Positions 1 to 5,292 of a stretch of DNA of 5,292 nucleotides are shown one piece after another. The position numbers and the translations under genes are program-made. Under the pieces are notes generated by a model. The model saw only the letters and a program-made list of their open reading frames with translations, ran no database searches and was not told the DNA's origin. Position 1 is the first letter of the stretch, and the number at the start of each line of letters is the position of its first letter. Origin of the DNA: Paracoccaceae bacterium (GTDB lineage: Bacteria > Pseudomonadota > Alphaproteobacteria > Rhodobacterales > Rhodobacteraceae); the NCBI GenBank assembly GCA_004566265.1, contig SPLB01000048.1:1-5292 (forward strand), in the 5' to 3' direction.

Positions 1-46
1 ATCCTACAAGGACGGACGGTCCGGCACCAGAGCCGGCGATCAACAT
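1..46 (-). CDS. possible 5' end of an unidentified minus-strand ORF (partial, weak)
   Basis: An ATG on the minus strand at 46-44, with an adjacent GTG at 49-47, opens a frame running off the left edge and reading MLIAGSGAGPSVLVG. The peptide is too short to assign to a family. There is no convincing Shine-Dalgarno upstream. The ATG overlaps the TGA of another short minus-strand frame as TGATG, which could mean translational coupling or could be chance. A tandem gene downstream of ccr would be read in this direction, and the ccr terminator at 299-332 would separate the two. It could equally be non-coding, or the reading could lie on the plus strand, where one frame stops with TAA at 57-59. Reported only because the window edge prevents ruling it out. 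Confidence 0.18.
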   Translation of the reverse strand, partial: MLIAGSGAGPSVLVG

Positions 47-99
47 CACGGCGAGATAAGGCCGGTTACCACCAGCCTAGCCCCCGCCGGGGTGATGTT
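42..99. repeat. interrupted inverted repeat
   Basis: AACATCAC at 42-49 is the exact reverse complement of GTGATGTT at 92-99. Inside these arms GGCG (50-53) can pair with CGCC (85-88), leaving GGG (89-91) as a bulge. This makes a 12-bp stem with a 31-base loop. It overlaps the possible ATG at 46-44. Function unknown; it could fold in a transcript from either strand, or be incidental. Confidence 0.4.
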
Positions 100-260
100 C
101 GGCGCGCTAAGCTTCTTGCGCACACATTTTATGTCGACCCTGAGCGTTCGGTTTGAAATCTCCAGCGCTACGGGGGCTTGTGCGCGGAATTTACTGCACT
201 TTTGGCCGGACGCACTGGCGCCACGGATGGCGCAACCTCAAAGAAAAATGAGAGCGGCGA

Positions 261-272
261 TTTGCGAGCAAA
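261..272. repeat. TTTGC-GA-GCAAA palindrome
   Basis: A perfect inverted repeat with 5-bp arms and a 2-base spacer. Its half-site resembles the TTGC/GCAA elements upstream of ccr and ecm in this window. Size and symmetry suit a dimeric regulator's operator, but no regulator gene is present, and it lies beyond the ccr terminator rather than near a recognised start. Confidence 0.35.
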
Positions 273-298
273 CTTATGTTGCCTAACGGTGTTTTGAC

Positions 299-332
299 AA
301 AGGAAACACCCACAGGTGGTACCCTGCGGGTG
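299..332 (-). terminator. Rho-independent terminator of ccr
   Basis: Read on the minus strand, CACCCGCAGG (332-323) pairs with CCTGTGGGTG (316-307) over ten base pairs around a six-base loop. It is followed immediately by a broken T tract, TTTCCTTT (306-299). One pair is a G-U wobble on the minus-strand transcript, whereas the plus-strand transcript would have an A-C mismatch at that place. Both the T tract and this asymmetry favour action on minus-strand transcription. It lies 36 bases past the ccr stop codon. Confidence 0.72.
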
Positions 333-337
333 GTATG

Positions 338-363
338 CACTCCTCTATTTTCTTGAGGAAGTG
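338..363 (-). other. small stem-loop in the ccr 3' untranslated region
   Basis: CACTCCTC (338-345) can pair with GAGGAAGTG (355-363) over eight base pairs with one bulged base and a nine-base A/T-rich loop. It sits between the ccr stop codon (371-369) and the terminator hairpin at 307-332, giving the message two tandem 3' hairpins. A role in transcript stability is possible but not shown; the stem is modest. Confidence 0.35.
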
Positions 364-368
364 TGCTG

Positions 369-1649
<1,281 letters not shown>

Positions 1650-1654
1650 TTCGG

Positions 1655-1660
1655 CCTCCC
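1655..1660 (-). promoter_or_regulatory. ribosome binding site of ccr
   Basis: GGGAGG on the minus strand (within GAGGGAGG, 1662-1655), five bases before the ATG at 1649. This near-ideal anti-16S match decides the start against the in-frame ATG at 1736. Confidence 0.85.
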
Positions 1661-1745
1661 TCAGCAAATTGTCCCATGTTTCAGTTGGTCTGGCCGCCCT
1701 GCTTTTGGCTGTTCGCCGCAATGCAGAATCGTTCATCCTGCCTCA

Positions 1746-1774
1746 GGGATACGAACGGAAAAGCAATATTGCAA
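1746..1774 (-). promoter_or_regulatory. weak candidate promoter of ccr
   Basis: On the minus strand TTGCAA (1774-1769) and TATCCC (1751-1746) are 17 bases apart, matching sigma-70 boxes at 4/6 and 3/6 positions. The -10 box is poor. The main reason to list it is that the putative -35 box overlaps the GCAATATTGC palindrome, the usual geometry of a regulated promoter. It would give a leader of roughly 90 bases. Confidence 0.28.
1763..1772. repeat. perfect palindrome GCAATATTGC upstream of ccr
   Basis: A perfect 10-bp palindrome in the gap between the acyltransferase stop and the ccr start, 114-123 bases upstream of the ccr ATG. Another TTGC lies close by on the minus strand (1797-1794), and one just before the Shine-Dalgarno. 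The symmetry and position suit an operator for a dimeric regulator. Regulators of C2/C3-acyl-CoA assimilation in alphaproteobacteria (ScfR family: RamB, PccR, MccR) are known to use TTTGC/GCAAA-type half-sites; the assignment here is inference. Confidence 0.42.
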
Positions 1775-1799
1775 CCACTTGAGCTCCAAAAAAGCAATT

Positions 1800-3251
1800 T
1801 TATAACCGAGCAGATGCAGCATTGTCTGAAATTGAGGAAATGCCGCCGCCCGAAGGCAGGCGCAGCGGGTCCTTGGGTGGGGGCATCAAGTGAGCAATAG
1901 AGTTGGCATAAAACCCCATCAATGCCTCCTGACCTTCGCGAATGTTCAAACGTCCCATGCTGTCTTCGCGCAGCATCCGGCGACGAGACAGCAGGCGTAG
2001 CGCCACAGTCACTGCGTGTGTTTCCCCACCTTCAGGCAAATGCAGATGCGCCAGCGGGAGACTGGCGGACAGACGGGTGATCTCCGCCTCAAGCCCGGCC
2101 CGATCCATCGGCCCGCAGTGCCGCAGGATCCATGCCACCAGCGGGACCGGAGCCAAGGGGACGGCCTCGCCGATACGGGCCATCAATTCGCGTGACAGCA
2201 CCTTGGTTCGGGCCTCGTCGCTGCAACCCGCAGCGACTTCGGACAGCGACAGGGGACGGCCAAAGCTGACAGCCGCATAGCCAAAACGGTGATAGCGCCC
2301 GGTCAGCCAAAGCCAAAACTGCCGCAGGATGCGCAACATGATTATCCCGATCCGCGCCTTAAACCGACGCTGCCCGATTTGCGCGGCAGAGGTAAGAATC
2401 TTATCTTCGAGCACGCAGTCATAGTTCAGCGCGACAGGCACAAAGACCACCTCTTTGCCGTCCTGCCCATTGCCCCCCTCGCTGCCTGCCACGATGTATT
2501 TCAGCAATCCAAGTTTAGCCTCTGCCATGGATCCATCCAGCGACAGCCCCCCTTCTGGAAAAATCGCCTGTGTCACGCCGCCTTTTGTGGCCAACCGCAC
2601 ATAGCTGGATAGAACCTTGCGGTAGAGTTCATTGCGCGAGCGGCGTCGGATAAAGTACGCGCCCATCGCTCGGATCAAGCGGCTGAGCGGCCAGACCCGC
2701 GCCCATTCCCCCACTGCGTAAGACAAGGCCGAACGGTCAGCGGCCAGATAAGTCACAAGCACATAGTCCATATTCGACCGGTGATTCATGACAAAAACAA
2801 CCGTGGCGTCCTTGTCGATGCTTGCGATCGCGCGCTCATCCACATGGGCCACCCGCACACGGTAGATCGCATTGGACAGAAAGCGTGCAAAGCGTATGGC
2901 AAAACTGAAATAGGCCACAGCGGAAAAGGACGGAACGATTTCGCGCGCATATCGTCGTGCCTCTTCCAGGGCGACGTTTTCTGGCACGCCGAGGTCTGCC
3001 GCACGCTCAGTTACCGCCTGCATTACAGTCGGATCATGCACCAGACGCTGGATCATATCAAAACGCCGGGCCAGTTTAAACGGCTCGATCGGACGTTCCA
3101 AACGTTGATTGAGCCGCTTGACCGCTTGTTGCAAACGCCGACGAAAGAACCAGCGCACCGACGGGAACAGGAAATGCGAAGCAAAGGTGACAACTGCAAA
3201 CAGCAGAATCAGTACAAAGAGCCAAAGCGGGAGTTCAACGGTCTGAGTCAT
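1800..3251 (-). CDS. glycerol-3-phosphate acyltransferase-like (PlsB/LPLAT family) membrane protein
   Basis: Predicted to transfer an acyl group to glycerol-3-phosphate or its 1-acyl derivative in phospholipid synthesis at the inner membrane. The 483-residue product has one N-terminal hydrophobic segment (7-29) followed by a basic stretch WFFRRR (34-39). It then shows the four acyltransferase blocks in order: NHRSNMD with the catalytic H-X4-D pair (His157, Asp162); GAYFIRRRS (197-205); FPEGGLS (231-237); and VPVALNYD (271-278). GAYFIRR and FPEGG, together with a C-terminal YANSIAHL (448-455), resemble the PlsB/GPAT branch rather than short PlsC enzymes. Further hydrophobic stretches lie near 112-130 and 301-331. 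It is shorter than E. coli PlsB (about 800). The start at 3251 is chosen because the hydrophobic segment follows at once. Shine-Dalgarno support is weak (AGG about 12 bases away), and the frame stays open upstream into ecm without protein-like sequence. It is divergent from ecm and upstream of ccr on the same strand. Acceptor and acyl donor cannot be decided from sequence. Confidence 0.85.
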   Translation of the reverse strand: MTQTVELPLWLFVLILLFAVVTFASHFLFPSVRWFFRRRLQQAVKRLNQRLERPIEPFKLARRFDMIQRLVHDPTVMQAVTERAADLGVPENVALEEARRYAREIVPSFSAVAYFSFAIRFARFLSNAIYRVRVAHVDERAIASIDKDATVVFVMNHRSNMDYVLVTYLAADRSALSYAVGEWARVWPLSRLIRAMGAYFIRRRSRNELYRKVLSSYVRLATKGGVTQAIFPEGGLSLDGSMAEAKLGLLKYIVAGSEGGNGQDGKEVVFVPVALNYDCVLEDKILTSAAQIGQRRFKARIGIIMLRILRQFWLWLTGRYHRFGYAAVSFGRPLSLSEVAAGCSDEARTKVLSRELMARIGEAVPLAPVPLVAWILRHCGPMDRAGLEAEITRLSASLPLAHLHLPEGGETHAVTVALRLLSRRRMLREDSMGRLNIREGQEALMGFYANSIAHLMPPPKDPLRLPSGGGISSISDNAASARL

Positions 3252-3291
3252 AGGGCAGTCTTGCCTGCATGAAGGAGACGAGACAAGCATC

Positions 3292-3301
3292 TGTCGCGAC
3301 A
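3292..3301. repeat. perfect palindrome TGTCGCGACA
   Basis: A perfect 10-bp palindrome, 41-50 bases upstream of the acyltransferase ATG and about 180 upstream of ecm. It differs from the TTGC-type elements, so if functional it would serve a different regulator, probably for the acyltransferase. A chance occurrence is possible given the local GC. Confidence 0.35.
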
Positions 3302-3391
3302 ACACGCGCCCCATGAACGCCCTGCCTGCAAATTCACGCAATAAAGACGCCACGGAAATTACATTGCTGCTCCTCGCTGCAACGCGGCGAA

Positions 3392-3420
3392 TTGACAAAG
3401 GTTTAAAATTCCACTCTATG
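3392..3420 (+). promoter_or_regulatory. candidate sigma-70 promoter of ecm
   Basis: A perfect TTGACA (3392-3397) is followed after 17 bases by TCTATG (3415-3420), a weak -10 box. It would start transcription near 3427 and give a leader of about 50 bases. Weak -10 boxes with good -35 boxes are common in alphaproteobacteria. An A/T-rich TTTAAAATT lies in the spacer. Confidence 0.5.
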
Positions 3421-3464
3421 TCATCATTGAGAAATAAAATTACCCACCCACTTTCCACCCCCGT

Positions 3465-3471
3465 GAGGAGG
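3465..3471 (+). promoter_or_regulatory. ribosome binding site of ecm
   Basis: GAGGAGG six bases before the ATG at 3478, a strong Shine-Dalgarno that fixes the ecm start. Confidence 0.9.
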
Positions 3472-3477
3472 CCAGCC

Positions 3478-5292
3478 ATGACACACGCGCCGACCGACCA
3501 GAACCAAGTCCGCCGCAAGGATCGCCCCTGGTTGATCCGTACCTATGCCGGCCACTCCACCGCGGCGAAGTCCAATGCGCTGTATCGCGCGAACCTCGCC
3601 AAGGGACAAACGGGACTGTCGGTGGCGTTCGATCTGCCCACCCAGACCGGTTACGACAGCGACCATATCCTGTCGCGGGGTGAGGTGGGTAAAGTCGGTG
3701 TTCCGGTCTGCCATCTGGGCGATATGCGCACCTTGTTTGACGAGATCCCGCTGGAGCAGATGAACACCTCGATGACCATCAATGCGACGGCGCCTTGGCT
3801 GCTGTCGCTCTATATTTCGGTGGCCGAGGAACAGGGCGCGGATATCTCCAAGCTGCAGGGCACGGTGCAAAACGACCTGATCAAGGAATATCTGAGCCGT
3901 GGCACCTACATCTGTCCGCCCCAGCCAAGCCTGAAGATGATCGCAGATGTGGCAGAGTACTGCTACAGACATGTGCCCAAGTGGAACCCGATGAACGTCT
4001 GCTCTTACCACCTACAGGAAGCCGGGGCGACACCAGAGCAGGAACTGGCCTTTGCGCTGGCCACGGCGCAGGCGGTTCTGGACGCGCTGCGACCACGCGT
4101 GGCACCTGAGGATTTCCCGGCGATGGTAGGCCGCATTTCCTTCTTCGTGAACGCAGGCATCCGGTTTGTGACCGAGATGTGCAAAATGCGCGCCTTTGTC
4201 GATCTGTGGGACGAGATCTGCCAGGAACGCTACGGAGTGAGCGATCCAAAATTCCGCCGCTTTCGCTATGGCGTGCAGGTGAATTCGCTCGGCCTGACCG
4301 AGCAGCAGCCAGAAAACAATGTTTATCGCATACTGATCGAAATGCTGGCAGTGACCCTCTCTAAGAGAGCCCGCGCACGTGCGGTGCAACTGCCTGCCTG
4401 GAACGAAGCACTTGGCCTACCCCGCCCCTGGGACCAGCAGTGGTCCATGCGAATGCAGCAAATCCTCGCCTTTGAAACCGATCTTCTGGAATATGGCGAT
4501 CTGTTTGATGGCAACCCGGCAGTCGATGCCAAAGTTGAAGAACTGAAAGAAGGCGCCCGCGCTGAGCTGAAGACCCTTGAAGGCATGGGCGGCGCTGTAG
4601 CGTCTATCGAATATATGAAGTCCCGTCTGGTGGATTCAAACGCAGAGCGGATAAATAAGATCGAGAGCAATGAAACCGTCGTGGTTGGTGTCAACAAATG
4701 GACCGAGGGCGAACCCTCGCCCCTGCAGACCGAAGATGGTGGCATTATGGTTGTCGACCCGGCCGTGGAGCAGGAACAGATTGCTCGCCTGACCGACTGG
4801 CGCAGCCAGCGCGATGCAGCAGCCGTGACCGAGGCCCTGTCGGAGTTGCGGGAGGCTGCCAGAACAGGTGCAAATATCATGCCCGCCTCTGTCAAAGCTG
4901 CCAAAGCGGGTGTCACCACCGGTGAATGGGCCGAAGAAATGCGCAAAGTGCACGGCACATACCGCGGCCCGACCGGCGTATCGGCGTCGCAATCCAATAT
5001 GACCGACGGGCTGGATGATTTGCGCGAAGCGGTCAATGCGGTGTCCGATCAACTGGGCCGCCGTTTGAAGTTCGTGATTGGCAAACCGGGTCTGGATGGG
5101 CATTCCAACGGCGCAGAACAGATCGCCTACCGCGCGCGCGACTGCGGCATGGACATTACATATGAGGGCATTCGCCTAACGCCCCAGGAGCTGGCAGACA
5201 GCGCCGAACGAGACGGCGCACATGTGGTGGGGCTGTCGATCCTGTCAGGCAGCCACTTGCCCTTGGTGAAGGACACGCTGGCGCAGCTTGAA
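3478..5292 (+). CDS. ecm: ethylmalonyl-CoA mutase, coenzyme B12-dependent (3' end outside the window)
   Basis: Adenosylcobalamin-dependent mutase that rearranges (2R)-ethylmalonyl-CoA to (2S)-methylsuccinyl-CoA in the ethylmalonyl-CoA pathway; cytosolic. 605 codons are present without a stop; family members are around 650-660 residues, so roughly the last 50 are missing. The N-terminal acyl-CoA-binding barrel has FDLPTQTGYDSDH (51-63). The TQTG here, where methylmalonyl-CoA mutases have a different sequence before YDSDH, is a mark of the Ecm clade. SMTINATAPWLL (98-109) and the barrel motif QNDLIKEY (131-138) follow. The C-terminal B12 domain shows the base-off cobalamin motif D-x-H-x-x-G as Asp540, His542 and Gly545, then GLSILSGSH (585-593) with the S-x-L element. 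The start is fixed by GAGGAGG upstream. It is divergent from the acyltransferase and ccr. No G-protein chaperone gene (MeaB type) is seen here. Older annotations may call it methylmalonyl-CoA mutase or meaA. Frame intact with no missing key residue. Confidence 0.96.
   Translation, partial: MTHAPTDQNQVRRKDRPWLIRTYAGHSTAAKSNALYRANLAKGQTGLSVAFDLPTQTGYDSDHILSRGEVGKVGVPVCHLGDMRTLFDEIPLEQMNTSMTINATAPWLLSLYISVAEEQGADISKLQGTVQNDLIKEYLSRGTYICPPQPSLKMIADVAEYCYRHVPKWNPMNVCSYHLQEAGATPEQELAFALATAQAVLDALRPRVAPEDFPAMVGRISFFVNAGIRFVTEMCKMRAFVDLWDEICQERYGVSDPKFRRFRYGVQVNSLGLTEQQPENNVYRILIEMLAVTLSKRARARAVQLPAWNEALGLPRPWDQQWSMRMQQILAFETDLLEYGDLFDGNPAVDAKVEELKEGARAELKTLEGMGGAVASIEYMKSRLVDSNAERINKIESNETVVVGVNKWTEGEPSPLQTEDGGIMVVDPAVEQEQIARLTDWRSQRDAAAVTEALSELREAARTGANIMPASVKAAKAGVTTGEWAEEMRKVHGTYRGPTGVSASQSNMTDGLDDLREAVNAVSDQLGRRLKFVIGKPGLDGHSNGAEQIAYRARDCGMDITYEGIRLTPQELADSAERDGAHVVGLSILSGSHLPLVKDTLAQLE

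Larger units (their letters stand above)
1..306. other. stretch without a recognisable gene, downstream of ccr
   Basis: No frame here gives a protein I recognise. A plus-strand frame is open from base 2 to 286, but its codon choice and composition (scattered Cys, Met, Arg and Trp) look like chance reading. A minus-strand frame ending in TGA at 47-45 reads plausibly over its last 24 codons (from a GTG) but lacks a ribosome binding site. What can be seen is symmetric DNA: CCGGC/GCCGG around a 6-base loop (21-36), a longer interrupted inverted repeat (42-99), and a TTTGC-GA-GCAAA palindrome (261-272). The stretch ends at the ccr terminator. It is best read as the intergenic region between ccr and the next gene to the left. 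Confidence 0.5.
3252..3477. other. divergent intergenic region between the acyltransferase and ecm
   Basis: These 226 bases separate two divergent starts and are AT-richer than the genes, especially at 3340-3445. They hold a perfect TTGACA box and strong Shine-Dalgarno for ecm, a perfect palindrome (3292-3301) near the acyltransferase start, and TTGC/GCAA half-sites: GCAA at 3328-3331 and 3338-3341 (period ten bases), and TTGC at 3364-3367 opposed by GCAA at 3379-3382. I see no convincing -35/-10 pair for the acyltransferase on the minus strand. Confidence 0.6.

Noticed and set aside
92..286. 64-codon plus-strand open frame downstream of ccr
   Set aside because: No Shine-Dalgarno, no recognisable motif, composition like random reading; it has no stop upstream to the window edge but nothing supports coding.
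291..336. TTGACA at 294-299 as a plus-strand promoter
   Set aside because: No acceptable -10 box at 16-18 bases, and it would read through the ccr terminator into the antisense strand of ccr.
1650..1736. 29-residue N-terminal extension of ccr from an in-frame ATG at 1736
   Set aside because: The GGGAGG at 1655-1660 lies at ideal distance from the ATG at 1649, and the family N-terminus begins at MALD; the extension has no ribosome binding site.
1781..1830. T6 run after the acyltransferase stop as a Rho-independent terminator
   Set aside because: No stable GC-rich stem directly precedes it; only a weak five-pair stem can be drawn.
3252..3518. 89-residue extension of the acyltransferase frame up to 3518
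   Set aside because: It would overlap the ecm start and its ribosome binding site, reads unlike protein, and precedes the hydrophobic anchor that normally starts the product.
3424..4011. 195-codon minus-strand open frame opposite ecm
   Set aside because: Antisense mirror of the strongly supported ecm reading frame.
4323..5036. 237-codon minus-strand Ser/Arg-rich open frame opposite ecm
   Set aside because: Composition is typical of an antisense shadow; ecm motifs on the plus strand cover the same bases.

Overview
The window carries part of the ethylmalonyl-CoA pathway for acetyl-CoA (C2) assimilation. Two of its hallmark enzymes lie on opposite strands: crotonyl-CoA carboxylase/reductase (ccr, minus) and ethylmalonyl-CoA mutase (ecm, plus, cut by the right edge). 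Between them, on the minus strand, sits a membrane-anchored glycerolipid acyltransferase of the PlsB/GPAT-like type. Protein sequence, fairly high GC and the gene combination point to an alphaproteobacterium, most likely of the Rhodobacterales (Roseobacter/Rhodobacter group). This is inferred from family knowledge, not from a search.

Layout, left to right. Bases 1-306 hold no gene I can recognise, only a few palindromes and a weak possible partial minus-strand ORF at the left edge. Next come the ccr terminator (minus, 299-332) and a second small stem-loop (338-363). ccr follows (1649 to 369, minus) with an excellent Shine-Dalgarno. A 150-base gap (1650-1799) contains a perfect 10-bp palindrome, GCAATATTGC. 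The acyltransferase (3251 to 1800, minus) is followed by a 226-base divergent intergenic region (3252-3477). That region has a perfect TTGACA box facing ecm, a second perfect palindrome and several TTGC/GCAA half-sites. ecm starts at 3478 and is still open at 5292 after 605 codons.

How the genes fit together: Ccr reductively carboxylates crotonyl-CoA to (2S)-ethylmalonyl-CoA. After epimerisation by an enzyme not encoded here, Ecm rearranges (2R)-ethylmalonyl-CoA to (2S)-methylsuccinyl-CoA. The two steps are consecutive apart from the epimerase, which explains the linkage. The acyltransferase belongs to phospholipid synthesis and has no obvious catalytic place in the pathway. The locus looks like ordinary central metabolism. 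The most interesting unexplained signal is the recurrence of TTGC/GCAA-type symmetric elements in all three non-coding stretches, which could be a shared operator.
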